From: Patiria miniata
Lineage: Eukaryota; Echinodermata; Asteroidea; Valvatida; Asterinidae
NCBI RefSeq assembly: GCF_015706575.1
Contig: NW_024037047.1
Coordinates: forward strand, 437,020-501,019
Reading direction: 5' to 3'
Length of the DNA: 64,000 nucleotides
Each line of letters starts with the position of its first letter. The stretch's first letter is position 1. The notes beneath the pieces were generated by a model. It had not been told where the DNA came from. It did not search any database and saw only the letters and a program-made list of their open reading frames with translations. Made by a program: the position numbers and the translations under genes. This document shows, piece by piece, positions 32,391 to 45,600 of this stretch.

Positions 32391-33131
32391 AATGTAAATA
32401 TTTTCTCCTGTAACAACCTGAAGAAAATAATTAAAGTCTTCATTTCATGAGATGGCTGCTAAATTTAGCATTGGAGCTACCGCGGAACATTTTGGAAAAA
32501 AAAAAGATCGACGCGCATGATTAAAATCGACGCGTGCGCTGACCAGAGACCGACTTATTTTTTTTTTTTGGCCTAACATTGACCATGTTGACAGTGAAAA
32601 TAGGCCTATAAACGCAACTACCGTACATGTACTGTACATTGTACGCTGCATACAGACAACTTTATAACGTTACGCTCTGGTGAGTTATAATACAGTACAT
32701 GCAAATTTCTGATTTCAATACATCTTTCCAAATATAATGAAATGTATTCAATTGTCCTGCTATTTGACCTCGGTTTTTTGGCTGTATTGAAAAGGCAAAT
32801 CCAAGGGGTCTAACTCTAGATTGAATGTGATTGTGATATGCACAATGTATTGACAAGGCCAGAATAGAAAAATGCTGCGTTTATTGTAACCCCTCCGAGT
32901 AGGGTCGGCAGTTGATTTTTATTTTTTTAAAAATGTTATACGTGTAGTTCATAACTTTTGTTTGAGGTTTCTTTTTTCATATACATTGTACATGTATTTG
33001 TTTAGAAGTAAAAAAAATACCCCAAGTACAACTACAAGTCTGGACCACTTGTAAGAATATGCAGTATATACTAAGCTCCTCGATCCTTACAAGTTTATCT
33101 ACAGGTCTGTCCATAATTTGTCCTCCAATAT
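32391..33131. other. Intergenic, no gene recognised
   Basis: Short A and T runs (32496-32505, 32560-32570). Nothing codes convincingly on either strand. Confidence 0.5.
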
Positions 33132-33275
33132 CAGGCATGCAACTTTTCCTCGGATCAGCTGATCTCCCCTTTTTTTTACTTCCCATGTGTGCCATTGAAA
33201 ATAGAAAAACATTGTACAAAGTCTGGGAAAGATTTGAATGTCCACTTTTTGTGTGACTTCCCAGTTGCATGCCTG
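33132..33275 (-). mobile_element. 144-bp TIR element, copy 2
   Basis: CAGGCATGCAACT ... AGTTGCATGCCTG; the same 144-bp element as 20970-21113 in reverse orientation (GGATCAGCTGAT, GTGTGCCATTGAAAATAGAA). Confidence 0.8.
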
Positions 33276-34540
33276 CAATATGCTTGTGTTAATGTATATG
33301 GAAAGTACATTGTACATGTACATGCATGTTTGAAAAAAACCTACCTACCGACCCGTTCTGTTTGGGCAGTATTACCAGAAACACAACCTTTTTTGGGGGG
33401 CCAATCACAAAGCTGAAGGTGTGGCATACGCTGTTCATGAACAAAATGGACTTTGTTCGTGGTGCAACTTGGTACGCTGTATGTATGCACAGTTGACTGC
33501 AGAATTTATCGTAGATACTGCTACACGTACCATTATGTGTTGTGGCACAAAATGCGCATTGGTCATGTTGGCACCGGTAGGCTAGGAATATACCCTTTCT
33601 GGACTCGCAAACTAAAGGCGTCTAGACTATCATCATGTGATCTGCTGTAAGTACATTGTGTAGCCTAGGTATGGTTTAAAGTTTTGCAATCTCAAATCTC
33701 CAGTAAAACTCACCTTTACAAAAAGTAGTTGATGTACCGGTACATGATTTGAATGGGTGTATTCAGAAATTGGCGATTTGGTGCAATGTACATACAGTAC
33801 CGATCAGAGTAAACAATTCCTGTTATACGGTAAATACGTTCTTCGTCAAAGTGTTTCAGCTCTGCCCACTACGGAAGGCAGATTAGCGGGGATTAAAAAA
33901 CCACAAACGATCCTGCAGTCAAGCGGCAAGTCGATATCGTTTTATTGCTGCAGTACACGTTGTTGTGTTTACCATTGAACCACAGGCAGATCTCGTGGCG
34001 GTAGTTCGTTTTTATGAGGTCGGCGAACGCTTCTTATCTGCGCTTAATCCTTAGCAAACACTGCGAGATAATAACATTGTTACCTGGAGTAATTCTGCAC
34101 TCATACATGTACCAACAGGCCGCTACACTACAGTATGAGTATGATGAGTGGATACCGGTTTTCAGAACATTTCACGAAAACGTTCTACAGTATAGACTGT
34201 ATAGTACGTACGTATCCAAAGAGCGGTCTAAAAAACGACCTATATAGTATCATGCCCGGGGGGGGGGGGAATCAGGCTTCTTTCTTTGAGAGGCCGCCTG
34301 GGTATTTTTTTTGGGGGGGGGGAATACGAAAATGTTAGGAAAAAAACATTTCCAGAGGCGAAATACAAATAAAGAAGAACTCAATCTTCTGCTAGTGTTG
34401 TCAAATATAGTGTCACTGTCACTTCAAAAATGTCACTTCAAGAAAGACATTTTCCAGGCCTGAGGAAGATCGTTTATTTGTATTTTGTACGTAACGTTCA
34501 AGCTCAGATTATCTTTAAAAAAATTATTAAACGAAATAGA
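33276..34540. other. Intergenic, no gene recognised
   Basis: Contains a poly-G stretch at 34256-34269 and 34311-34321. Several frames of 60-77 codons are neither conserved-looking nor flanked by clear splice signals. Confidence 0.45.
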
Positions 34541-36360
34541 AGCCGCATCTTAGGCCATAAGAAAGTTCTGCTTCCGGTTCCCTACCTGCCCTATTTTTAT
34601 ATGGGAAAATGAGAACAAAACACCCGATACCATCAATGTCTACCTTGTGCCGCATACGTCTCCATAATGATCCTACCAAAAAAAATGTCAAAAAAAATTA
34701 AAAATACATTCCCTACCTACCATACCTACCATATTTTTGAACGCCATGAAAAAATAATCGGAAGCAGAACTTTTTTGTTTGTTGCCTTCACAAATGTCCC
34801 CAAAGCGTCAGCATTCGAGAAAATAGTCACACCCTCTCTCACATGCAAGATTTTCTGGCTACGCAACCGGCAGTCTGGGACATCACAGGGGAGCCTCCCT
34901 AGCAACAGTATCTCTAGGCAACCAGGTTGGAATGTGACAGTTTTGCTGCACCTGCGGCTCAGCCTAGCAAGGAATTCCAGCCATTGGCCATCAATATCCA
35001 TTTGAGTGTGGAAGGCGTGTCATATTCATGAAAGCATAAATGGTCCGTGAAGAAAGCAACCAATGGCGTATTTATTTGCCGGGACCGGCTCATTTAATTG
35101 GCTGAGACTGTTCATCAGACACCGTCCTCAAAGTTCGGCGGCGCCTTTTAAATGATGCCAAATAGATCTTTGTAACAACAACGAATATGTGTTGTATCAA
35201 TTTGAACAATGCGGCTATCAATCATTCTGCGGGGAAGGTTTTTTTTTTGTTATATTTTATCTGGGCATTTTTTCAAAGGCCATGAAAACTTTGGAAAAAA
35301 AATGAGGGAAACTGAAATTTCACCCAGGCCGGTTTTGTGAATATGCACATGGCAAAATAACGAGTCGGATAGGGATATTCCAAGTCCCAAAATGAGTCAT
35401 TAAATGCAGAGATACCTCCATGTCTTTTTTGATATTATTCTTCGTTTAAAAAAACCCATAACATTGCCTACATTATTTTGTGTAGATGTTACTCTTGAAT
35501 ATATTTTTCACGTTCAGTATTAATAAAAGTTCAAGGGCTGTTCAGTGTTGATAATCTTGATTTTATTCCTTTAAAAATAATAAAAACTAAGCATAATTCG
35601 TATAAAATTTTCCCCAGGAATTCACAGGAGATTGAACTGACAGTTCAGAATTTAATGGGCTAAGATGTGGTGAAATCGTTTCATTTAAAAAAAAAAAGAG
35701 AATCAGACAAATTGTATTAACTTAACTCCTTAAATGTATTCGGCGTCTCTCTCTCTGAGGTCGGGTGAATAAATGGGCATGGCCTATTATTTTTGGGTCC
35801 GCTCATAAGTCCGACGCCTCATAAGTCCGACAACGGAATAACGAGACGTTTAATTTGTCGGACTTATGAGGCGTCGGACCTATGAAGCGGAATAAATACA
35901 TTTTAGGCCTCATAAGTCCGACGCCTCAAAAGTCCGCAATTTCGGACTTATGAGGCGTCGGACCTATGAGGCGTCGGACTTATGATACGGCCCCATTATT
36001 TTGTGGTCTTTTTATTTGACGAAATAGAAGCCACATCTTAGGCCCAAAACAGAGTTCTGCTTCCGGTTTCTCGACTTACCCTATTTTGACGGCCCCTACC
36101 TACCCTATTTTTTTATGGGAAAAAAATGAAGGAAAAAACACCCTAGAACCATTAATTCCTACCTTTTACCCTTGATTACGCGCAGACGCCTCCATCAGTG
36201 TTTCCTCTGGGTTGGTGGAAGGTGTGAGGTGGTAAAATAAATTTGGTCGAAAACAGACCCCGCGAGCGCGAAGCGCGAAGCCTTTGCGGCGTGGGGTTCG
36301 GGGCCCGCTTAAGGGCCCCGAAAAATTTTGCGTTCTAGACGCTCTGTGGTGCAATGTGAG
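34541..36360 (+). repeat. Duplicated segment, copy 1, with palindromic tail
   Basis: 34756-35755 is matched by 37849-38872 (for example GCCTTCACAAATGTCCCCAA, GGCTACGCAACCGGCAGTCT, GCCGGGACCGGCTCATTTAA). GTTCTGCTTCCGGTT occurs at 34565 and again at 36054. 35800-35990 is a cluster of CTCATAAGTCCGACGCCTC in both orientations. 36290-36330 (GGGGCCCGCTTAAGGGCCCC) belongs to the hAT-like family seen at 59517. Confidence 0.75.
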
Positions 36361-37840
36361 GCATTTAAGGTCACTTTCTTCTTACTTTTTTGGGCAGTAT
36401 ATGTGAATAAAATATTGATATAAATTATTGAAGTTTTTTTCAAAAAATCCTACATAGGCCCCTATTTATTTGTGAAAATGTAGGCCTACCACCAGGGAGT
36501 TGAGCACTTTTTGGATTTTTTTTACAACCCTGGAAAATTTGGTATAATTGGAAAGAGAATCACACGACAAAATCACTAACGTTTAAATTAGTTTCATTTG
36601 AGCTTGCATTCTGGAGAAATAATAGTTAAAATAAAAAAAATTCAATGAAATTGAAAACATGCTGAAATTTTTAGTGTCAAAATATTATTATTATTTTAAC
36701 ACCTCTAAATTTTCGAATCCATCAAAATGTTTAATCAGGCTTTTTATCACTCGTTACAGAAAAGTTATGATTTTTTCCCCCCGTAACACTAACACCGCGC
36801 GGCACGATTGTACGGACAGACATATCTGACTCTGGGCCCACACCGCAATGCGACCACACAGCCCGCCGTAACACACGGGTAAAATACAGCTCCATTCACG
36901 GTACACACAACGCGGCAACACGGAACATGCACGTGTACGCGTAATCACGCGTTGCGGCATGCCGATAACATCGGCTGCCGGAACGGGCCGGCATTATTTT
37001 TTTTTGACAAAAAAAAAAACTTTCGTGTTCTCCTGAAAGTCCAAGCTTCCGAATAAACCCCCTTTCGTGGACTTCTTATGCATGTATTTTGAGGATTTTT
37101 GATTTGAAAACCGTTACTTGGTACCGTTTTGTAGCCTTCGGAAAACCATGGAGAAATAAAACGAACAAATTGCATTCACCGATCGCTTGGCAGGCTGAGC
37201 AGGGTACCAGGTCATACATAATGTACGCACGCGTGCTGTGCAACCAACGATCGTCGCATCACTTGCCCAATTGCACATGAGGAGCTCACTGCGAATCAGC
37301 CGGAACGTGCGCAGCATTCTGGGACTATCTGCCTTGTTAAGCACGGAGGATATGCGTTCATTTTAGGATTGCGCAGTGTATCCATAAATGGGATCATTGT
37401 CACTTCGTCACTCAGTCGAAAATCTCGAGTCGACATGCACCCAGACTCGACCAGTAATATACACACGTACACGGACGTTGAAAAGGCTCCATACTAGCTA
37501 GAGAATTGCAGGTACATCGACTTCGTTTACGCATGGAGAAATTTCTCCATGGTTTACGGTACGAATAACGATCTCAAAGAACACTAACATTAGTCCGGAG
37601 AATTCGAAGGTGAAATACAAAGACACACACATAAAATGCACAGGTTTGATTATAATATTTTTTTATTCCTTTTTCGTATCCGTGAGGCGGCAACATTGGC
37701 CAAAAAAGGCCGAGGCGGCCTCAAAAAGTCCCGAGGCGGGCCACCTCACAAAAGAATGGGCAGGGGAAACACTGGCCCTCCATAATAAAAATGGCAAAAA
37801 AATTAAATTCCCTACCGATCAACCTTATTTTTGAATGGCA
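36361..37840. other. Spacer between duplicated segments
   Basis: AT-rich up to 36760, then GC- and CpG-richer (36780-37400). Reading frames are short. No homology recognised. Confidence 0.4.
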
Positions 37841-40240
37841 TATAAATCGGAAGCAGGACTTTTTTGGGGTTGTTGCCTTCACAAATGTCCCCAAAGCGTC
37901 AGCATTCGAGAAAATAGTCACACCCGCTCTCTCCCATGCAAGATTTTCTGGCTACGCAACCGGCAGTCTGGGACATCACAGGGGAGCCTCCCTAGCAACA
38001 GTATCTCTAGGCAACCAGGTTGGCGCGTGACATGACAGTGGGCATGCTGCACCTGCGGCTCAGCCTAGCAAGGAATTCCAGCCATTGGCCATCAATATCC
38101 GTTTGAGTGCGGAAGGCGCGTCATATTCATGAAAGCATAAATAGTCCGTGGAGAAAGCAACCAATGGCGTATTTATTTGCCGGGACCGGCTCATTTAATT
38201 GGCTGAGACTGTTCATGGGACACCGTCCTCAAAGTTCGGCGGCGCCTTTAGCTGATGCCAAACTGATCCTTTGTATATAACGAGCAACATATGTGTTGTA
38301 TCAATTTGATCAATGCGGCCATCAATCATTCTGCTGGGAAGGTTTTTTAAAGATTTTATTTGGGCATTTTTTTCAAAGACCATAAAAACTTCAAACAGAA
38401 AATGAGGTAAACTGAAATTTCACACGGGCCCCTTTTGTGAATATGCACATGAAAAAATAACGAGTCGGGTAGGGATATTCCAAGTCCCAAAATAATTCAT
38501 TAAATGCAGGGCCCTCCATGTGTTTATTTCGGGGCAAGACTTTCTTCTTCATTTAAACCCCCCATCGCCTCCCCCCCCCCCCCAAAAAAAACCCACCCCG
38601 CTTACATTATTCCGTGAAGGCTAGATGTTACTCTAGAATGTATTTTGACGTTCAATATAAAAGTCCAAGGGCTGTTGATAATCTTGATCTTATTCCTTTG
38701 AAATAAAAAAAAAAAGCATAATTCGTATTTACGTTTCCCCAGGAGTTCACAGAAGATTTAACTGAGAGTTCATAATTTAATGGGCTAGGACGTTGGAAAT
38801 CGTTTTATTTTAAAATCAAGCGAATCAGACCGTATTAAATTAACCACTTGGTTGTATTCGGCGTCTCTCTCTAAAATAAAATGGCATGGCCTTTCAATAG
38901 TTTTATTGTGTAAATATACTTTGACGTTCAGTATAAAAGTCCAAGGGCTGCTGATAATAATCGTGATGTTATTCCTGAAAATAACAAAATCTAAGTATCA
39001 TAATTCGTATTAAATTGTCTACAGGAATCAACAGGAGATTTAGCGAAGAGTTCGGAATTTAATGGGCTAGGACTTTTGAGTTATTCTGGAAATCGCATTT
39101 TTATTGTAACAATCAAGAAATTTAGAACCAGACAAATTATATTAAATTAACCCCTTGAATGTATTCGGTGTCTCGCTCTCTCTCGCTCTCTCTCGCTCTC
39201 TCCGAGGCTATAGAAAATAAGACAAAAAAGTGCGGTATAAACCAGTCTGTGCATGTACACGTACGGTAGCTATTCGCTATAGCGCAGAGCGCTAGCATGG
39301 CAGGCCCACGCGGTGCACTGTTTACTGGTCAGTCGGATTCGACGTCGTAAAAATGCCAAGAAAACACCAATGGAGAAGGAACATTTTAGCAAGTTTATTC
39401 ACAGAGCTTGATCTCTCTTGTCTGTGTATGTATTTTCCGTGTTCAAGCGTTCATTTTCAGATGGCACTACTCGTACTTGGAGTGATACGATCCAGCGTGT
39501 TTCCCCAAAATTGTCCACAGTAAAAACGAGGTCTGTCGCCCGCTGGCCACACATGCATTCACTCATGAATTACGGAGTTTTGGCCAGTTTCCAGTCTTGA
39601 CTAGCGTTAACTTTTTGTGGCATTTTTTGTGTAGCTTTCGTAGTGCAATGGAAAAAGTTCAGTCTAAAACTCCGCATATAATTGAATACCCCATTCAATC
39701 AGCATTAAAAAAAAGGCAAAACAAATATTCCGACCGACCGACCCTATTTTGGAAAAGCATGTAATCAGAAGCAGAAGTATTTTTTGGCCTAAATGGGAAT
39801 GACGATTTTCTTCGTTTATTAAAAAAGAACATTACAACAACAACAGCGCACGGCCTATTATTTTGTTTTAATGATACTCTAGAATGTACTTTAGAATATA
39901 TTTGATTGTTCGATTAAAAGACCAAGGGCTATTGGTAATCTTGACCCTCATTCCTTTAAAAATAAGAAAAACTTTAGAACAATTCATATTAAATAAAATC
40001 ACGAATTCGCAGGATTTAACGAGGAGTTCAGAATTTAATGGGATGGGATGTAGGGAATTGTTTTGTTTCAAAAATCGAGAGGACCAGACAAATTTGTCTA
40101 GAATATATATTAAAAATATTCTTTGACGTTCAGTTAATGGTCCAAGGGATGCTGGTTACCTTGATATTATTTGTTAAGAAACTAAGCATAGTTCGTATTA
40201 AATGTTTCCCAGAAATCCACAGGATATTTAACGGAGAGTT
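37841..40240 (+). repeat. Duplicated segment, copy 2, and further module copies
   Basis: 37849-38872 repeats 34756-35755. A sub-module of about 135 bp (AAGTCCAAGGGCTG ... GAATTTAATGGGCTA) appears five times in all: about 35527, 38655, 38930, 39915 and 40135, at falling similarity. A CTCTCTCGCTCT microsatellite lies at 39173-39202. Confidence 0.75.
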
Positions 40241-42397
40241 CGTGTAGGTGTTTGTCGTTGTTTTACTTTAAAAAAACGACCAAGCACATTTTTATACATG
40301 TTCCCCAATTACAGCCGGGGAATAAAATAGTGTCCTATATATTCTTGTCTGGAAAGCCATTTCGAGACGATGATTGACAGGCGAACTTCAAAACTTATAC
40401 ATTGTATATATCTTTGATGATAAGCGGCCTTGGAGGTACTTGCACCATACATCGGTCAGCATGCCTTCTTGCAGCTGGAAAGATCGTGGTCAAAAGTTGA
40501 TACACGATAGCAGATAATTGACTCAAGGATTTTACGACTGCATTATCTAACCACAAGTGCGTGTACTGGAACAATAAAACGATGTGTAGGCTGCTGCAGG
40601 AGGGAACGTTGTTTATAGAATCCATGAACGAAGGCAGGAAGTTTACAACCTTAGCCTGACCGCAGACTGTTTACCAATCGGATAAGCATGCCGTTTTGCG
40701 GCCTTTCGTCCAAACGCAACGAGATTATCGGGAGGATTATAGGTAACCATTGGTTACCGTTAACCGGTGGTAGGTTTACAATGATCGGTACTGTAATACA
40801 TACATACTGCAGTTATGCGCCCAGGTAAGCCTAATGAACTTCTGAAGGCTATAAATCCAAACAAGTTTAACCCTCTAAAAATATTCATGGATTTCAGGTT
40901 TTTTATTCTTCCGTTGGGCACATATGTGGAAGGGGTTTTTCCACAATAACTGTTATTTTACATAGTCTTTGCGATGATTATGTAAGTAACCCTGCTATGC
41001 CCAGTGCAGTTGGCAAGGAGAATTATCAGACCTTTCAAAACATTTTAAATTTGCCTGACTAGGAGGTTTTTGAAAGGTGAAATAGTGCTGGAACTTTGGG
41101 ACTTTTCGAAAGGTTTCGGAAGGTGAAGCAACTCTGTGGGCAAATTCAGTAAATTGCCCTTTCAATACCTTTCGAAAGGAATTGAAAGGTGTGGTAGTGC
41201 AGTAACAATACATTCTGGAGGATTTTAAAAGGTCCAGCATTTTCTTCCCTCCAATTTGCCAGCACCCAGATTTTGAGGTGTTTCGAATGGTCTAACTACA
41301 GGAGAGTTAACGCGTTATTGTACAAAGTATGGGACAAAAGGAGACCTTACTTTTCTGGGAATTATGACCCCGTTTCTATATACACGGGAAGGAAAATCAA
41401 CTTTTAGGTTTTTGGACAAACTAGGCCTATTACATGTACATTGTAGTTAGCGATCGATACTTAAACCAACATACATTGTGGACAGATGGCAGGGTTTAGA
41501 TATTTTGTGGGAAATTTTGGGGTAAAATGAGGATGACAACCTCAAAAGGCAACACGAACATAACGATGGCAATCACTGCATCGCACCATTTACATGTGTG
41601 CGCAGAACCGCATTAATTCACATGGCGTCAACTGAAAGTATGTTTCAAATTAGGCATTTTCTACCAAAAGATACTGTATAGAATTACAAATAGTACAATC
41701 ATTAGAATTTTGGAGGTTTGTTTAAGATTGCTTTTCATTTTGGAATGATAAAAGTAAATTTAAAGTGGTTACTGTTACCACAGCCATAAGGCGATTTCCA
41801 TCTTTTATTGTTAAGGCATTTCAGATACATGTACACCATCGCGAATCTTTATAATGTTTGCACCTTCATGTACCAACCGGAGTGCTTTGGTAGCTTGTTT
41901 GGTTGAATACTCGACAACCATGCTAAAGGTTCTGGGATCAGATCCAGGCTGTGCCATTTTTTTTTTCTTTATTCTTTTTATGGTTTTACTGATCAAATCC
42001 TACTTTTTATCGAAGTAGATATCATTTTCTTCTTTGGACATGCAATAAGTGGATTTTGAGGAGTTTTTTTTTTTAAGGAAAATAAAGTCTGAGAACCGTT
42101 TGGTTGATAGTCTGGTTCCAACAGCCAAAGATGCCGGCGTTGAATACTATGAAGTCAGGGAAACAGACGGTTGACTGCCGTAACAATAGCCACTGCGTAA
42201 AACATTCTTGGCTCAAACTTGGGCCAAACGAACATGACTAAAGAGGAGCCTGAAAAGTCGCACAGAAATTTACATACATACATGTACATTACAAATGTAA
42301 GAAATTGAGGACTTAATTTCCAAAGAGAGTTGTCTGACCCTCACATCTTCTGATGTTTATTTCAGATGTTTGTTTGTCTTTCTCTTTTTGTTTAGGA
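40241..42397. other. Upstream of the SEFIR gene, no exon identified
   Basis: 41030-41230 repeats CCTTTCGAAAGG-like words in both orientations. Any untranslated first exon of the downstream gene should lie here or further left; I could not choose one. Confidence 0.4.
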
Positions 42398-42447
42398 TAG
42401 ATGTCATGTAGCCACTGTCATCCATCTTTGACAGTAGATGTGCAGTC

Positions 42448-42612
42448 ATGAATTCCAAGATGTCCTGTACGACGTTGCCACGTCAAAGGCCACGGATTAC
42501 CTTCATGGCAATCAATGCTGTGGGCAAGAAATTAAATCCTCGGTCTTCTTCGGATTGGAGGCTTTTTGCTGCTTATCTGGATCCACAAAAATTCACTGCT
42601 GAATGGATTGAT
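42448..42612 (+). CDS. SEFIR gene exon 1 (coding part)
   Basis: MNSKMSCTTLPRQRPRITFM then NAVGKKLNPRSSSDWRLFAA; donor ATTGAT|GTAAGT, phase 0. TTTTTGTTTAG|GATAG at about 42397 could be an acceptor, which would place 50 nt of 5' UTR in this exon. Confidence 0.82.
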
Positions 42613-45600
42613 GTAAGTTGATACATTCAGGGACCTATTATTTGGATAACAGCTAGAAACTTTTTAGTTTAACCCTAACTCCCTAGGTCTTTTTGCTAGG
42701 ACGTAGCCTCAATCCTGCAAAATCCCCCAATTGGCCTCGCCTCAATCCTGCAAATTCCTCCATTATTTCTTGAATATGGTCCATGGAGGGGTGACCACGG
42801 CCTGAATCCTGCAAAATCCTCCGGCTATGACTGTCAATAGGTTGAGGCAGAGGCAGTGACATCCTGGAGCAGTGCGGAGGATGTCAAGTATAATCAAGGA
42901 CTAAATTTATGCACGGCTGAGCATAAACAACACAAGGTCCGGCCCAAGACCTTGACACAGTGCATACTCCGAAATCAGCAACGCACTTTTGCCATGTAAC
43001 CTCAATCCTGCAAATTCCTCCAATTTGCAAAAAGGATTTTGGAGGATTCAGGGCGGTTAGGGTTAAAGATTAAAGTCTTTACATTTCGTTTGATGCATTC
43101 ACTTTCTTTAGCAATTTGAAACTAAATAATTGTTACAGTTGAAAAGCAGAGTGCTAGTTTTCATCATTGCAGAACTGTTTACGTGCTTGAAAATGAGGCC
43201 CTTTCCACAGCTTCCTTTACCAAGAAAATATTCATAAACCATGTAAACCAGTCTTTACTTTTGTGGACTGCAGCTGGCTTGCTTCTAAGGGCTACTGAAA
43301 ATTGAAATTTGGAATGTTTGAATCTTTTCAATGGCAGCACACAAAGTTTGAGTGTCTGCAACCAGACTTCTCACCAACCAATAAAGTTCTGAAGGAATGG
43401 CAGCAAGGACTGAGCGTAGATCAAGACGTGCCTGTACACGTGCTAATCAACACGTTGCAAGACTTGGAACCTTCGCGAAAAGACGTCGCGACTTTAATCA
43501 GTGTAATGATGTCAGGTGAGTGATCAACGTACATGTACAATATTATTCACAACTGTTACATTACATGTATTATTGACAGTTTCTTTTTTACCAAATTCAT
43601 TTCTGATGCATCTTTCTGAGTTTGTTACATGTTGTGTAACAACACATGTAGTGTAACAATTCAAGTTTCAGTTTGTTTAAACTGTATATTTTGAATGGCT
43701 CTACATGTTTTCATGCAAAGGTACGATTCTTTCTTCTTTAGAGGGCACTTTCCTTGATCCGGTAGCTCCAACAGACAGCCACAGATGTCATAGTGTCTCA
43801 TCCAGTCAGCATTATGAACATGGTCCAGGTCCATCTTGCTATGAAAGGGACAAGGCGCACAGCCAATCCAAAGGCCATCCCTCCCCAGGGGAATCATCCT
43901 TTCACGGCTGGCAAGATCAGATGAGCGCCTCCGACAATGGAATCCCGCGTCTGCCACCGAGTCACATTCCAGACACTACCATGCATTCTCAGTCTGTGTT
44001 CCATCAGAGCATCCCAAATGGCACCCCAGGACCCCAATCTGGACAAGAGCCACAGAACTTTAATAGGAGTAAGTTGTCTCTAAACACGGATGGATCCGGT
44101 AGTTGCAATGGGCTTCAGTCGGATCCAAATCCTCACTGGCTTCGACAGAAGAACAGGGATCATGACAGTGCCTTTTCAACTTGGCCACTACCTGGACACA
44201 GCAAAGTGTGGCGCCCCCGCCCTTTCATGAATGATGGCACGCAGATGATGATTTTTGACATCGAGCAATCTAATCAAGAAGTGTGCCACGGAGAGCAATT
44301 ACACAGCCACATTTCACCACTCAATTCTCTCTCAGTGAATTCAACCTCAGCAGGTGCATCTCCTGTTCCAGTTCTGGACCCAAACCAAAGTAAGTCAAGT
44401 TTTACATTCTTCCTTTATCGGTGAGACACATGCATGTGCAACTGAAACTTCCAGAGCTAGTGCTACAGCTTGTCCCACAAAGAACCTACATGTAACAGTC
44501 GAAAACCAAGGTACATATTGCATGTGAATTTTGGAATATTTTCAAATTACCTCTTAAAGTCAGATAACCAATCTACCGTGCACACTTTATTTTATTCAAA
44601 TTGATGCATTGGAACAAACGCTATGCTTCATCGAACTCAAGGGTTGAAAATCATCTCGGGCCACTTTCCTTGAAAGTGAGAAAGCGCAGTTAGAGAATCA
44701 CACAAAGGATGGGCCAAAAGTGTTAGTGCAGCTTATCAGTTTATTATTTGGACAAAAGTGTTTTTGGAATCCAGGAGATCTACCGTACATGTGAATAAAA
44801 AAAAAAGTTGCTTAAGTAGTTTTTCAAGTCCCGTATTGTGATTGCTGTATCTTTTGAACAAAACATCCTAATGAAACCAACTAAAAAGCATTTGGAAGAC
44901 CAATAATTCTACTCGGCAAATCATTAGACACGATTTTGAATACTGGCCCAATTTTTAATTTTTTTTTGTAGGACAACCTGTAGTCTCAGAAAGTTGAACT
45001 CTTTTTGGCCGGTGAACAAATGGTGGATATTTCCAAAAAACTTAATGAGTAGCATATATTCAGATTAACTTTTATTGTGTATTTATTTTATCGATTCACT
45101 GTTCTGATTCACTCTTACAGAGAAGTGTTGGTTCATTACCTACCCCTACAAATCCTACAAAAAGGCATTTGATTTGGGCATTGCGTTGAAGGAGCAAGGG
45201 CAAGATGTCATTGTAGACGAAAAGATGGACTCTGCTTCCGATGAACAGGATGAACAAAGACAAGCCACTACGCGTAACCACTTCCAAAGGGTAAGTTCCT
45301 ACTTCGTACGTAGTCAGAGAATTGTGGGTGTGAGTTTGTTTCTGCATTCAATAGGGGACGTTGAACAATAGAGGACAATAGGGTCCCCAATTCCCGAAGG
45401 TCCCCAATTTGGCGAACGTGTACAAAACATATGGGAGGTCTGCCAAAAAAAGTTATAAGAGGGACGATAGGGGGTCCCTGATTGCAGGCAAAGACATAAG
45501 TCCATCCAAATCTTATCATTCAGTAGAAAGAATGAAAAACACAAGTCTGTTTGGTCAAAAGTAATGCAGGATTAAACAATGACAAAGGACTTTTTAGGGG

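Noticed and set aside
39355-39600. ATG at 39352 after a CpG-rich stretch, considered as a first exon of the SEFIR gene
   Set aside because: Downstream donor and phase could not be matched to the exon at 42448, whose own in-frame upstream stop makes extension unnecessary.
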